Counted from the first letter of the stretch, positions 7,973 through 17,452 are shown. The stretch is 64,000 nt of DNA from Roseiarcus sp050012775 (GCA_050012775.1 JBEKGN010000008.1:1-64000); one strand, 5' to 3'. Numbers and translations: made by a program. The notes: a model not told the origin generated them from the sequence alone.

Positions 7973-9325
7973 ATGCGTCAGGAAGCCCCCAATCGAAGCC
8001 GCTGGCCGATCGCCTTGAGCGTCCTGCTCGTCGGGATAGTGGTCGCGATAGCGATTGCCGCCGCACTCGCGCCGGCTCTGCTCCCGGCAGACGATCGAAT
8101 GGCCGGAGAGGGCCGCAGCCTCGCCGCTGGCGTCATTTTTGTCGGAAGCTATTTCGCGCTCGCGATCGGCCGGATTCCTGGCTTGAGCATCGACCGCGCC
8201 GGCATCGCCCTGGTCGGCGCGGGCCTCATGGTCGCGTCCGGAGCGCTGCCGCTCGAAGACGCCTACAAAGCGGTTGACGGCGACACGATCACGCTGCTGC
8301 TCGGCATGATGATCGTCGTCGCCAGCTTGCGGCTTTCAGGCTTCTTCGCTGTCGCCAATGCCTGGGTCATCGCCCATGCGAAGCGGCCCTTCCTCCTGCT
8401 CGGCGCGATCGTCGCGACCTCGGGCGTGTTCTCCGCCTTCCTCGTCAACGACGCGATCTGCCTGGTGCTGACCCCGCTCGTGTTGGAGATGACGTTGGCG
8501 CTGGGACGCCGGCCCGCGCCCTACCTGCTGGCCGTGGCGATGGCGTCGAACGTCGGGTCGACCGCGACGATCACCGGCAATCCGCAGAACATGATGATCG
8601 GCAGTTTTTCTCATATCCCCTACACGCAATTTGCGCTGGCGTTGGGGCCGGTCGCGCTGGTCGGGCTGATCGTCGCCTTGGCGCTCATCGCGCTCCTCCA
8701 TCGCGAGGAGTTCTTCAGCCGCGCGCGACTGGAAGCGAAGCTGCCGAGGATCACCGCCAATCGCTTCCTAGTGATCCGCGCCTTGCTTGCGACCCTAGTC
8801 CTGATTGCATTGTTTTTCGCCGGGGTCGTTCCGGCCAAGGCCGCGCTTATCATCGGCGGCCTTTTGCTGCTGACCCGGCGGGTGAAGAGCCGACGGGTCT
8901 ACGCAGACATCGATTGGTCGCTGCTGCTCATGTTCACGGGTCTGTTCGTCATCGTGGCCGGCGCGCAGCGCGCGCTTCTCGGCCCCGACATCATTGCCGA
9001 CGTCGGCCGGCTTCATCTCGATCAAGTTCCCGCGCTCAGCGCATCGACAGCCGTGTTGTCCAACCTCGTCAGCAACGTGCCCGCCGTGTTGATGCTGAAG
9101 CCGTTTGTCGAGGCGCTTAAAGACCACGACAGGGCATGGCTGATTATCGCGATGGCTTCGACCTTGGCCGGCAACTTCACCGTGCTCGGCTCGATCGCCA
9201 ACCTGATCGTCGTGCAGACGGCGGCGGCTTCCGGGGTGACGATAAGCTTCTGGGACTATTTCAGAGTCGGCGCGCCACTGACCATCGCCACGCTCGCGAT
9301 CGGGACGCTGTGGCTGTGGCTGTGA
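7973..9325 (+). CDS. ArsB/NhaD-type (ion transporter superfamily) membrane permease
   Basis: A 450-residue protein with about eleven membrane segments. The paired family signatures are SNVGSTATITGNPQNMMIG (about residue 190) and GNFTVLGSIANLIVVQ (about 410), which form the substrate hairpins in the ArsB/NhaD/CitM superfamily. The substrate could be an anion (arsenite, phosphate, dicarboxylate) or Na+/H+; sequence alone does not decide. No arsR or arsC is nearby, which argues against a dedicated arsenic operon. Confidence 0.85.
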   Translation: MRQEAPNRSRWPIALSVLLVGIVVAIAIAAALAPALLPADDRMAGEGRSLAAGVIFVGSYFALAIGRIPGLSIDRAGIALVGAGLMVASGALPLEDAYKAVDGDTITLLLGMMIVVASLRLSGFFAVANAWVIAHAKRPFLLLGAIVATSGVFSAFLVNDAICLVLTPLVLEMTLALGRRPAPYLLAVAMASNVGSTATITGNPQNMMIGSFSHIPYTQFALALGPVALVGLIVALALIALLHREEFFSRARLEAKLPRITANRFLVIRALLATLVLIALFFAGVVPAKAALIIGGLLLLTRRVKSRRVYADIDWSLLLMFTGLFVIVAGAQRALLGPDIIADVGRLHLDQVPALSASTAVLSNLVSNVPAVLMLKPFVEALKDHDRAWLIIAMASTLAGNFTVLGSIANLIVVQTAAASGVTISFWDYFRVGAPLTIATLAIGTLWLWL

Positions 9326-9447
9326 GATCGACCAACAGCAAGCGCTTCAACCCGTTGGCGCCCGGCGGCGATTGACTTGATCGTCTCGGCAGGGTCGACC
9401 CCGGTTTTTCAACAGGTGCGGCGCTAAGTGACGGATTTCATCCGCTC

Positions 9448-9493
9448 TAGGTAATTTCCGACGCTGCCGCCTCTCGAATGATCCCGCTACGGT
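9448..9493 (+). promoter_or_regulatory. FixJ-box-like promoter, copy 5 (csbD-like gene)
   Basis: TAG then GTAATTTCCGA (9451-9461), CTG two bases later, and -10-like TACGGT (9488-9493) 26 bases after the core. It is 74 bases from the start codon at 9568. Confidence 0.65.
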
Positions 9494-9567
9494 CTCGAAG
9501 CGAAAACCGAACGGCGCGAGACCGACGAACCGTCGCGCGTCGCAACCAAACGCAGGAGAGCATCGCC

Positions 9568-9753
9568 ATGGACAAGAACAGAATCGCCGGTTCGGTCAAG
9601 GAAATCACGGGCGCCGCGAAGGAAGCGGTCGGCAAGGTGATCGGCGACGCCAAGTTGCAGAGCGACGGCAAGGCCGAAAAGGCCGTCGGCAAGATTCAGA
9701 ACGCCGTCGGCGGCGTGAACGACGCCGTGCGGGACGCGCTGAAGAAACCGTGA
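9568..9753 (+). CDS. CsbD-family stress protein
   Basis: A 61-residue hydrophilic protein, MDKNRIAGSVKEITGAAK, with the repeated KxxGxAKEAVGK pattern and two direct K-A-V-G-K units of CsbD proteins. These small proteins accumulate under general stress; their biochemical role is unknown. CGCAGGAGAG gives a strong ribosome site. It is followed by the DUF3309 and DUF1003 genes in a likely operon driven from copy 5. Confidence 0.9.
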   Translation: MDKNRIAGSVKEITGAAKEAVGKVIGDAKLQSDGKAEKAVGKIQNAVGGVNDAVRDALKKP

Positions 9754-9801
9754 AGCCCGCCGCCTCCGCCGAGGCGAACCTCATCAACCTGGAGCTAGAT
9801 C

Positions 9802-9954
9802 ATGAGCCTGATTCTTATCATCATATTGTTGGTGCTCGTCTTCGGCGGCGGCGGTGGATATTACGCGCACAGTTACTATGGCGGTCCCGGACTCGGCGGC
9901 GTTCTCGGCGTCGTTGTGATCGTGCTTGTCGTGCTGTGGCTCGTCGGCCGCTAG
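9802..9954 (+). CDS. DUF3309-like small membrane protein
   Basis: A 50-residue protein. It has an N-terminal hydrophobic stretch (MSLILIIILLVLVFGGGGG), a short Tyr/Gly/His loop (YYAHSYYGG), and a second membrane stretch ending LVGR. This two-helix Gly/Tyr pattern fits DUF3309. A GGAG ribosome site precedes it. It lies 48 bases after the csbD-like gene. Confidence 0.75.
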   Translation: MSLILIIILLVLVFGGGGGYYAHSYYGGPGLGGVLGVVVIVLVVLWLVGR

Positions 9955-10009
9955 CCGATCGCAAGCGTACGGCGCCGCGACGCGCGACGTCCCTTGGAGA
10001 GGATCGTCA

Positions 10010-10576
10010 GTGCCTGACTCGGACGCCGCGCCTTCGATCCTTCCGATCCATATCGAAGAGACGATCCAGTCGATCGCCCGGCTCCACGCCGAGCACCACG
10101 CCAACGCCACGCAACATCAGCGCGTCGTCGACCGCATCACATCCTTGCTGGGCCGCCCCGTCTTCATCGCGGCCCTGACAGTCGTCGTCGCCGGCTGGGT
10201 GAGCCTGAACGGCCTCGCCGTCGCGCTCGGCTATCGCGCGCTCGACCCGCCTCCCTTCCCTTGGCTGGCGGGCGCTGCGTCATTGGCGTCCCTCTATTTG
10301 GTCGTGCTGATCCTCACGACTCAGAGGCGCGACGATCGTCTCGCCCAACGTCGCGAGCTGCTGAATCTGGAGCTGGCGATTTTGAGCGAGCAAAAGACCG
10401 CGAAGGTGATCGCGCTTCTCGAGGAGCTTCGCCGCGATAGTCCGCTCGTTCCCAACCGCGTCGATGAACTGGCCGATGTCATGGCGCGACCGGCGGACCC
10501 GCAATCGGTGATCGACGCAATCCAGGAGACGCGCTCCGAGGCCGCGCACGCCTCCCGCGCGGCGGACGGAGTCTAA
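10010..10576 (+). CDS. DUF1003 membrane protein
   Basis: A 188-residue protein starting at GTG 10010 behind GGAGAGG. The order is a hydrophilic N-terminus with HIEETIQSIARLHAEHH, two membrane helices (about residues 45-65 and 85-105), then a cytoplasmic helical tail with QRRDDRLAQRRELLNLELAI. This is the DUF1003 layout, seen in small inner-membrane proteins often near stress genes. It is the last gene of the csbD-DUF3309-DUF1003 cluster. Confidence 0.82.
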   Translation: MPDSDAAPSILPIHIEETIQSIARLHAEHHANATQHQRVVDRITSLLGRPVFIAALTVVVAGWVSLNGLAVALGYRALDPPPFPWLAGAASLASLYLVVLILTTQRRDDRLAQRRELLNLELAILSEQKTAKVIALLEELRRDSPLVPNRVDELADVMARPADPQSVIDAIQETRSEAAHASRAADGV

Positions 10577-10724
10577 GCGCGCCATCAGAAACCTCATAGG
10601 AATCGAATGACGGGACGCCAAACGCAGATGCGTTTCACGGCGTTGCCTTCCTGCCGCTTTCCCGCCGAACTGATCGAGCGCTCACAACAACGCGAAAGTT
10701 GCGCCATGTTTACATGAGTGGTCG

Positions 10725-10769
10725 TAGGTAATATCCGATCCTATTACTCGCTCGCGAGGCTGATATCAT
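10725..10769 (+). promoter_or_regulatory. FixJ-box-like promoter, copy 6 (DUF1236 gene)
   Basis: TAG then GTAATATCCGA (10728-10738), then 25 bases, then TATCAT (10764-10769). It is 86 bases from the start codon at 10856. Confidence 0.6.
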
Positions 10770-10855
10770 GCCGCGATCGGCGTCAGATCGATTGCGAAGT
10801 ACAATCGATGCAGCGAGATCGATCTCGTTTAAGCTATAACAATGGACGCGCAATC

Positions 10856-11272
10856 ATGACAAATAACATGCTCAAATATAGCGCCGTGCTGCTTTTGCTG
10901 TTGGCGCCGATCGGCGCTAACGCGCAAGGCGTCGTCGGCGGCGCGGCCAATGGCGCGGAACAAGGAAATGCCGTCGCCGGCCCCGTTGGCGCCGTCGTCG
11001 GAGGCGCAGTTGGCGCGGTGACGGGCGGAGTCGACGGTCTGCTCGGCATCGATCAACGTCCGCGTTTTCGCGATTACGTCGTCCACGAGCGTCATCCCTC
11101 TTACCGGTATGGCGAGGAGGTGCGAACCGGCGCCGTTCTGCCGTCGGATGGCGTCCAATATTATGACGCGCCTCCCGAATACGGCGTCAGGACGTATCGC
11201 TACGCCATCGTCAACGATCAGACGGTTCTCGTGGAACCAGGCACGCGTAGGATCGTTCAGATCGTCAACTAG
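10856..11272 (+). CDS. DUF1236 exported protein
   Basis: A 138-residue protein with a signal peptide (MTNNMLKYS to GANAQ, about 23 residues). A Gly/Ala/Val-rich segment reminiscent of glycine-zipper repeats follows (about 24-65). The C-terminal domain has YRYAIVNDQTVLVEP and RRIVQIV, the DUF1236 signature common in Hyphomicrobiales. It probably acts in the periplasm or envelope; function is unknown. Confidence 0.85.
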   Translation: MTNNMLKYSAVLLLLLAPIGANAQGVVGGAANGAEQGNAVAGPVGAVVGGAVGAVTGGVDGLLGIDQRPRFRDYVVHERHPSYRYGEEVRTGAVLPSDGVQYYDAPPEYGVRTYRYAIVNDQTVLVEPGTRRIVQIVN

Positions 11273-11390
11273 CGGCTGAAGAGAGTTGGCCGGCCTCGCC
11301 TAGCGAATGGCGAGCCGGCCAAGTCTTTCGAAACTATTTCGCCCATCAAGAACCGGGCGCCAGAGCCGCAAGACCTCGCGGCCGCCGTTC

Positions 11391-14300
11391 TTAGGGCGCT
11401 TGTCGCGGCTCGGCGACGCCGCCCGCCGCGACGAGCGCCAATCGGGCCAGTGCGGGAAGCGACTTCGATCCGGTTCTCTTCATAATGGAGGCGCGGTGGT
11501 TCTCGACCGTGCGTTGGCTGATGCCGAGGTCGGCCGCGATGTTCTTGCTGGGGTGGCCGGCGAGCACCCTTTCCATCACCTCGCGCTGTCGCGGCGTGAG
11601 ACCCGCGAGGTGAGTCGCCGCCGATTCTCGCCATTCCAGCAACTTGACCGAGTCTTGCGACAGTTCGAGAGCCCGCTTGATGCTTGCGATCAGTTCCTCG
11701 CGGCCGATCGGCTTTTCGATGAAGTCCAACGCGCCCGCCTTCATCGCCTCGACCGCGATCGACACGTCGCTATTGCCGGTGATCATGATCGCCGGCAAGC
11801 GATGGCCGTCGTCATGGAGCTTCCGCAGCAACTCGAGCCCGCTCATTCCCGGCAGATAGGCGTCGATCAACAGGCACGCGGATTTGTCGGGACGAAAGGC
11901 GGCGAGAAACGTCTCGCAGCTCGAATACGATTCGACGACGCGGCCGTCGTCTTCGAGCACGACGCGGATCGCCTCGCGAACGTGGTCGTCGTCGTCGACG
12001 ACGAAGATCTTGGAGCGTCCGGAGGCGCTTGACGCCTCAGCCGGGTGAACGGGGCGCGCTGCGGGCGCGGGCGCGGCGGGCGGCTTCGCCAGGAGCTTCT
12101 CGATGGCCTGCATCAACGCTCTCAACTTGACGGGTTTGTTGAACTGAACGCAGTCGTGAAGGGCGATGTCGCGTAAGGCCTGGGTCGAAATATCGCCGGT
12201 GAGAATGATGAAGGGAATTTGGCGATTGAGCTCCTGCCGCAATTTCTCGGAAATTTCGATTCCGTTCATGCCGTTCGGCAGATTGTAATCGGCAAGGACG
12301 AGATCCGCCCGCATCGTCCTGCGAGCCGCCAATTCCAGAGCGCTGGGGCCGTCGATGGCCGTCATGGTGTTATAGCCTTCTTCCGCGAGGAAGAGTTCGA
12401 GGTGCTCGCGCACTTCCGGATCGTCTTCGATGATCAGGATCGTTCCTGTGCGAGGCGTCGTCTGCGCGGAGCCTTCGTCCGCGCCGGGCCGACGATGGTC
12501 AGGCGACGACGAGGCGTCGCCCGGCGTCACCGCGACCTCGATCGAGAACACGGAGCCCTTTCCGTGCAGCGAACGCACCTTGATCGGATGGCCGAGCAAT
12601 TCGCCCAAACTCTTGACGATGGACAGCCCCAGGCCCAGGCCGTGGCTTCGCTGGCGGGCGGCGTTGTCGAGCTGATGGTATTCTTCGAAGATCGCCTGCA
12701 GCTCCGATTCGGGGATGCCGATCCCAGTGTCCCAGATTTCGATGCGCAGCTTTCCCTTGTGGCGACGGCACCCGACGAGCACTTTGCCTTGCTGGGTGTA
12801 TTTCAGAGCATTCGAAAGCAGGTTGCGGATCATTTGCTCGAGCAGACGCGGATCGCTGCGAATGGACAGAGCGCAGGGCATCACGCGCAAGGCGAGGCCC
12901 GCCGCCTGCGCGTGGTAAGTCAATTCTTCCCTGAGGCGGTCGAACAGATCGTTCACCGGGAAGTCGACCGTCTCGGCCTTGACGGCCCCCACTTCGATCT
13001 GATTGATGTCGAGCAGCGTATTCAGCATGCCCGTCATGGCGCCCAATGCCTCGTCGATGCGTTCGACGAGATTCTGGGCCTTCTCCCCGACCACCTTCTT
13101 CGCCAGCAAACCCTGCAGCAGGGCGAGCGTCTGCAACGGCTGGCGCAGATCATGGCTCGCCGCCGCCAGAAAGCGCGACTTGGCGACGGTCGCCAATTCC
13201 GCTTGCCGCTTGGCGGCGGTCAGCGCATCCGCCGTGCGCCGCCGTTCCGTTACGTCCTCGAAAGTGATGACGACGCCCTCGGTCTTCTCGTCGCTGGCGC
13301 GATAGGGCAAGATCCGGCGTATGAACCAGTAGCCGCTCTGCCCCTGGATTTCCCGCTCGACCGGCGTATGGTTTTTCAGGACCTTGCGGGCGTCGTCCAG
13401 AAGAGCCTCATCGGCGGCCAGCGACTTGAGATCCGTGAGCGGGCGCCCCACATCGCTCGGAATCACGTTGAAAAGCGCCTTCGTCGCCGGCGTGAAAAAG
13501 CGGATGTTGAAGCGGGTGTCGAGGAAAATCGTCGCGACGTCGGTGCTGTAAAGCACGTTCTGCAAATCGTCCGCCGTCGTGCGCTGCCGATCGAGCGTTT
13601 CCTGCAACTGGGTGTTGAGAGCGTTCAGCTCCTCGTTGAGCGATTGAAGCTCCTCTTTGGACGCGAGCAATTCCTCGTTGGTCGATTGATATTCCTCGTT
13701 GACGGACAACGCCTCCTCGTTGATCGCCTTCTGCTCTTCGCTCGAGGTCTCGAGGTTGCGGATGGCGCCCTGGAGTTCGATTTTCGTCGCCTCGAGCTCC
13801 CGTTCGAGCTCCACGACGCGGGGAACGTCAGCCGACGTCATGCGGCCGCCCACGGCGATTTCCGGCTCCGGCTCCTCGACGAAGCACACCAACAACAATT
13901 CTTCGCGCTCGCTCGGCGCCGGTTCGACGACGATGCTGAACGACGAGGCGCCGGCTTCGCCATTCGTCCGCCCGCCGGGCGCGACGACGCGCGTGTTGTC
14001 CTGCAGCGCGCGCTGAACGGCCGACCTCAGCTTGGTGCGCACGCCCTCGCGCGCCATGGCGATCAAGTCGTGCGCGGGGCGGCCCGACGCGACCTTGAGA
14101 TAACGATCCGTGGGTCCCTGAAGATACAGACATTCGAGTTTGCGGTTGACCAGCACCGCAGCCGGACCATAGGTCTCCAACACCATTCTTCGACAAAGCT
14201 CGGCAAGCGAAGCTTGAGGCGAAGGCGCCGGCGCGGGTCCGAGACGCGTACGCATCCGTGGCCCGTCGCCGACGCTCGGGGACAAGCCGAAGTCGCCGGG

Positions 14301-15845
14301 CCGGCTGCCGCCCACGCGCCGATAGAGACGCTCGGACTTGGAGACGACGGCAAACCGGCCGTCGGCGACCGCCACCGTCTCGGCATTGCCGAGAAGCAGC
14401 AGACCGCCTTCGCGCAACGCAAAATGAAGGATTGAGACGACTTTCGCTTGCGCCTCGGGGCGCAGATAGATCAGCAGGTTGCGGCACGAAACGAAGTCGA
14501 GACGCGCGAACGGCGGGTCCGCCAGCACGTCCTGCACCGTGAACACCACGCTGGAACGCAGCTCGGACGAAACCCTGTAGGAGCGATCTTCCCTTGTGAA
14601 AAAGGCGGCCAATCGACCTGGCGAAACGTCGGCCTCGATCGATTGGGGATAGAGGCCTTCACGCGCGATCGCCACCGCATCCGGATCGACGTCGCTGGCG
14701 AAGACCTGCAGTTTGATGTCGCGTTTCGAGGCGTTGATCTGCTCGCGGAACAGCATGGCGAGGGAATAGGTTTCTTCGCCGGAACTGCAACCGACGACCC
14801 AGATCCGCAGCGGTCGATCCGCAGCGTGATCGCGAACGAGTTTGGGAACGACGCTCGTCTCCAGAAAATGAAATACCGGCGCATTGCGAAAGAAGCCGGT
14901 GACATTGATCAGCAGGTCCCTGGAGAGCTGGTCACGTTCGTTGGCGTCGCGAAGCAAGAGATTAAGATAGTCGTCCGCGGTTTTGACCGCAGCCATCGCC
15001 ATCCGGCGCTCGACGCCGCGTTCGAGCGTGCCATGCTTGTAAAGCGTGAAATCGTGACGCGTTTTTGTGCGCAGGAGATCGATGATCTTCGGCAGCAAAT
15101 CCTGCACCGAAGTTTGCGAGTGCGATTTCCTCGACTTCGGCGCAAGCGCCGCGCCCTGTTCGTGGCTGACGAGCGCGTCGGCGATCTTTCCTATGGGAAG
15201 CACGAGGTCCACTGCGCCCGTCGCGATGGCGCTTCGGGGCATGCCGTCATAGTCGGCTTCGCCGGGTTCCTGCGCGACGACGAGGCCGCCTTTCGTCTTT
15301 ACCGCCTTGAGCCCAAGGCTGCCGTCGGCGCCGGTTCCCGACAGGACCACGCAGACGGCGCGCGCGCCATATTCGCTAGCCAACGAATTCAACAGGAAAT
15401 CGAATGGGAGCCGCGCGCCGTGAAGCGCTGGCGGTCTCGAAAGCCGCAGCACGCCTTTGCCGGCCGAAAGATAGACGCCGGGTGGAATCACATAGACCCG
15501 CTCGCGTTCGATCGCCATGCCGTCGGTCGCTTGCAAGACCGGCATCGAGGTGTGGCCCGCAAGCAAATCGACCAACATGCTGTCGTGGGTCGGGTCGAGG
15601 TGCTGCACGATTATGAAGGCCATGCCGTTGCCCGCGGGCAGCGCGTCGAGCAGCTTCCTGCAGGCCTCGAGCCCGCCGGCCGAGGCGCCGATCGCGACGA
15701 TCGGGAAATCCGCGTGGCGGCTGGCGGACAGGGGCTTCTGGATCCAACGCGGTCGCGCCGCCTTGGATTGGTGCGGACGACTTCCGAGCATTGCGTTATT
15801 TTTCTCTGGAAGCGGCGCTCCAAAGGGAGCGGCGCAGCATTTCAT
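11391..15845 (-). CDS. Fused CheB-CheR-PAS-histidine kinase-REC-REC-LuxR regulator
   Basis: A single 1484-residue frame, numbered from the ATG at 15845 (an ATG at 15791 is also possible). CheB methylesterase, about 48-230: GASAGG Ser55, VQHLDP, GADGSLG. CheR methyltransferase, about 250-520: GCSSGEETYS, NVTGFFRN. A PAS-like region, then a long coiled coil rich in NEEYQSTNEELLASKEEL, then PAS. Kinase: SHDLRQPLQTL, NLLSNALKY, DTGIGIP. REC1 with Asp about 1186; REC2 with Asp about 1328. LuxR/FixJ-type HTH, 1416-1475: LTPRQREVMERVLAGHPSKN and SQRTVENHR. No membrane helix is seen. The HTH makes it a possible direct controller of the FixJ-box-like promoters around it. Confidence 0.93.
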   Translation of the reverse strand: MKCCAAPFGAPLPEKNNAMLGSRPHQSKAARPRWIQKPLSASRHADFPIVAIGASAGGLEACRKLLDALPAGNGMAFIIVQHLDPTHDSMLVDLLAGHTSMPVLQATDGMAIERERVYVIPPGVYLSAGKGVLRLSRPPALHGARLPFDFLLNSLASEYGARAVCVVLSGTGADGSLGLKAVKTKGGLVVAQEPGEADYDGMPRSAIATGAVDLVLPIGKIADALVSHEQGAALAPKSRKSHSQTSVQDLLPKIIDLLRTKTRHDFTLYKHGTLERGVERRMAMAAVKTADDYLNLLLRDANERDQLSRDLLINVTGFFRNAPVFHFLETSVVPKLVRDHAADRPLRIWVVGCSSGEETYSLAMLFREQINASKRDIKLQVFASDVDPDAVAIAREGLYPQSIEADVSPGRLAAFFTREDRSYRVSSELRSSVVFTVQDVLADPPFARLDFVSCRNLLIYLRPEAQAKVVSILHFALREGGLLLLGNAETVAVADGRFAVVSKSERLYRRVGGSRPGDFGLSPSVGDGPRMRTRLGPAPAPSPQASLAELCRRMVLETYGPAAVLVNRKLECLYLQGPTDRYLKVASGRPAHDLIAMAREGVRTKLRSAVQRALQDNTRVVAPGGRTNGEAGASSFSIVVEPAPSEREELLLVCFVEEPEPEIAVGGRMTSADVPRVVELERELEATKIELQGAIRNLETSSEEQKAINEEALSVNEEYQSTNEELLASKEELQSLNEELNALNTQLQETLDRQRTTADDLQNVLYSTDVATIFLDTRFNIRFFTPATKALFNVIPSDVGRPLTDLKSLAADEALLDDARKVLKNHTPVEREIQGQSGYWFIRRILPYRASDEKTEGVVITFEDVTERRRTADALTAAKRQAELATVAKSRFLAAASHDLRQPLQTLALLQGLLAKKVVGEKAQNLVERIDEALGAMTGMLNTLLDINQIEVGAVKAETVDFPVNDLFDRLREELTYHAQAAGLALRVMPCALSIRSDPRLLEQMIRNLLSNALKYTQQGKVLVGCRRHKGKLRIEIWDTGIGIPESELQAIFEEYHQLDNAARQRSHGLGLGLSIVKSLGELLGHPIKVRSLHGKGSVFSIEVAVTPGDASSSPDHRRPGADEGSAQTTPRTGTILIIEDDPEVREHLELFLAEEGYNTMTAIDGPSALELAARRTMRADLVLADYNLPNGMNGIEISEKLRQELNRQIPFIILTGDISTQALRDIALHDCVQFNKPVKLRALMQAIEKLLAKPPAAPAPAARPVHPAEASSASGRSKIFVVDDDDHVREAIRVVLEDDGRVVESYSSCETFLAAFRPDKSACLLIDAYLPGMSGLELLRKLHDDGHRLPAIMITGNSDVSIAVEAMKAGALDFIEKPIGREELIASIKRALELSQDSVKLLEWRESAATHLAGLTPRQREVMERVLAGHPSKNIAADLGISQRTVENHRASIMKRTGSKSLPALARLALVAAGGVAEPRQAP

Positions 15846-15947
15846 AGCACGATCCGCGCGCTAGCACGACCTGTGTAATTCCGGAGACGTCAACGGTGTC
15901 TCCATCGGCGCCGGCCGAGCGACGCTTTTCCCCTGGGCCGGTGAGCA

Positions 15948-16166
15948 TTAGCGCCTCGCCGATCCAAACCAGCGATGCAGTTCCTTTCCCGTGCGGTCGT
16001 CGACGACGATAAAGCCATCTGGTGGCGTTTTCGTGTGTCTCAGCCTCACGGCCTCAAGCCGAATTATGGATTTTGAAATGGCCATACTCAACTGTTGATA
16101 CCCGCATTGATCCGATTCGATCGGCTCTTCCTCTTTGCAGCGGGCGACCCACTTGACGGTAAACAT
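15948..16166 (-). CDS. Small protein of unknown function
   Basis: A 72-residue protein, MFTVKWVARCKEEEP, with a C-terminal GFIVVDDRTGKELHRWFG segment. It looks like a small, mostly beta cytoplasmic protein of a type seen in Hyphomicrobiales. No family assignment is possible. The start has a G-rich stretch upstream. An FNR-type promoter lies at 16199-16239, which supports it being real. Confidence 0.55.
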   Translation of the reverse strand: MFTVKWVARCKEEEPIESDQCGYQQLSMAISKSIIRLEAVRLRHTKTPPDGFIVVDDRTGKELHRWFGSARR

Positions 16167-16198
16167 CGGCGACCCCCGATATCGACGTGTATTTAATA

Positions 16199-16239
16199 AG
16201 TCTAGGATCTGGGTTCGGCTCGGTTTTGAGCCAAATCAA
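16199..16239 (-). promoter_or_regulatory. FNR/FixK-type promoter of the gene at 15948-16166
   Basis: TTGAG-CCAA-ATCAA at 16226-16239 fits TTGA-N6-TCAA. On the minus strand a -10-like TAGACT lies at 16204-16199. The predicted start is near 16192, with the box centred at about -41. Confidence 0.5.
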
Positions 16240-16381
16240 GAGCGGAAATGTTCAAAATAAGCGGCTTTGGACGTCGCTCCGGCGTCTGGACGCGTGGCTC
16301 GCTGGAATATTCGGCGGCGGCGAGAATTAGGCGCCGCTACGAGAAACGCCCTCCGCCGGCTCCCCGTCACGCTGCGGCGTG

Positions 16382-16428
16382 AGTAGTTCCCGAGGCTGCC
16401 CTTTGCCGTGCTGCGTCCGCTATCATCC
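16382..16428 (+). promoter_or_regulatory. FixJ-box-like promoter, copy 7 (dps)
   Basis: TGA then GTAGTTCCCGA (16385-16395), with one T-to-C change in the core. GCTG follows, and -10 TATCAT (16423-16428) lies 27 bases after the core. It is 110 bases from the dps start codon. Confidence 0.62.
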
Positions 16429-16538
16429 ATCGAGAATTATCATCGCCTCGCTCCGCGCGCCATGAAGGCTTCGCTCGTCGCACGAGCGCCGAGGCGCGGC
16501 GTCCGGCGATCGCTCTGTCGTAACCTCGAGGCCCGACC

Positions 16539-17018
16539 ATGCCGCCGACCCACAACACATTATCCGAAAACATCCGCACTCAGGCCGTCGAACTCCTGAA
16601 CAAACACCTAGCGGCGGCGATCGATCTGCACGGCCAGCCGAAGCAGGCGCACTGGAACGTGCGGGGGCCCGCTTTCATCGCCGTCCACGAGCTGTTCGAC
16701 AAGGTCGCCAGCGAGGCGGAGAGCTATTCCGACCTGATCGCCGAGCGCGCCGCCGGACTGGGCGGCGTTGCGGAAGGCACGGTCCAAGTCGCGGCGGAGC
16801 GCTCCTTCCTCATTCCCTATCCCCTGCGCATCGCGGACGAAAACCAACACCTATTCGCGGTCGCCGCGACGCTCGCGGCGTTCGGGCAGTCGGCCCGCGA
16901 AGCGATCGGACAGTCCGCCGCCATCGGCGACGCCGATACGGCCGATCTCTTCACCGAGATATCGCGCGGCGTCGACCATCAGCTCTGGCTGGTGGAATCG
17001 CATGTCGCTCCGAAATGA
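16539..17018 (+). CDS. dps: Dps-family ferritin-like DNA-protection protein
   Basis: A 159-residue protein with the Dps ferroxidase pattern at the subunit interface: KQAHWNVRGPAFIAVHELFD (about residues 34-53), followed by ESYSDLIAERAAGLGG (about 61-76). Such dodecamers store iron and protect DNA from peroxide. The ATG at 16539 directly follows GAGGCCCGACC. The FixJ-box-like promoter at 16382 suggests oxygen- or stress-linked control. The receiver-domain gene starts within about 50 bases of its end. Confidence 0.93.
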   Translation: MPPTHNTLSENIRTQAVELLNKHLAAAIDLHGQPKQAHWNVRGPAFIAVHELFDKVASEAESYSDLIAERAAGLGGVAEGTVQVAAERSFLIPYPLRIADENQHLFAVAATLAAFGQSAREAIGQSAAIGDADTADLFTEISRGVDHQLWLVESHVAPK

Positions 17019-17062
17019 GCGAAACGGCGGACCTTGCAATGACGGGACAGGAAGGTAGGTCG

Positions 17063-17452
17063 ATGAAGGCGCTGCGCATTCTGGTCGTGGAGGACGACGT
17101 GATGATCGGCGGACTGCTTGCCGAAACGCTCGAGGACCTCGGTCACACCGTTTGCGCCGTGGAGACCAGAGCCGCCAACGCGGTGGCCGCCGCTGCGCGT
17201 CATCACCCCGATCTGATGATCGTCGACGTCGGGTTGGGCGAAGCGAGCGGCATTGCGGCGGTCAACGAGATCCTCAGAGCCGGCTTCGTTCCGCATGTTT
17301 TCGTGACCGGCGATGCGTTGAGAGACCTGTCGCTGGGACCGGACGCCGTGCTCATACAAAAGCCCTTTCGCGAACCGGACATCGTCCAGGCGATTGAGCG
17401 GGCGCTGGCGGCGAAGCCAGCTCGCAACCGCGTCGCGCCGGCGGTTCGGTGA
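17063..17452 (+). CDS. Single-domain response regulator (receiver only)
   Basis: A 129-residue CheY-like protein. It has the acidic pair VVEDD (residues 8-12), phospho-acceptor Asp in LMIVDVGLG (about 53), and VFVTGDA with the conserved Thr and LIQKPF with the conserved Lys. There is no output domain, so it must act by protein contact or phosphorelay. The ATG at 17063 is chosen over 17015 and 17039 because GGAAGGTAGG sits just upstream and the domain starts there. A partner kinase is not adjacent; the hybrid kinase at 11391-15845 is a candidate. Confidence 0.85.
   Translation: MKALRILVVEDDVMIGGLLAETLEDLGHTVCAVETRAANAVAAAARHHPDLMIVDVGLGEASGIAAVNEILRAGFVPHVFVTGDALRDLSLGPDAVLIQKPFREPDIVQAIERALAAKPARNRVAPAVR

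Noticed and set aside
15868..15885. GTGTAATTCCGGAGACG as an eleventh FixJ-like box
   Set aside because: The core is disrupted (ATTCCGG rather than TTTCCGA) and it points away from the regulator gene.
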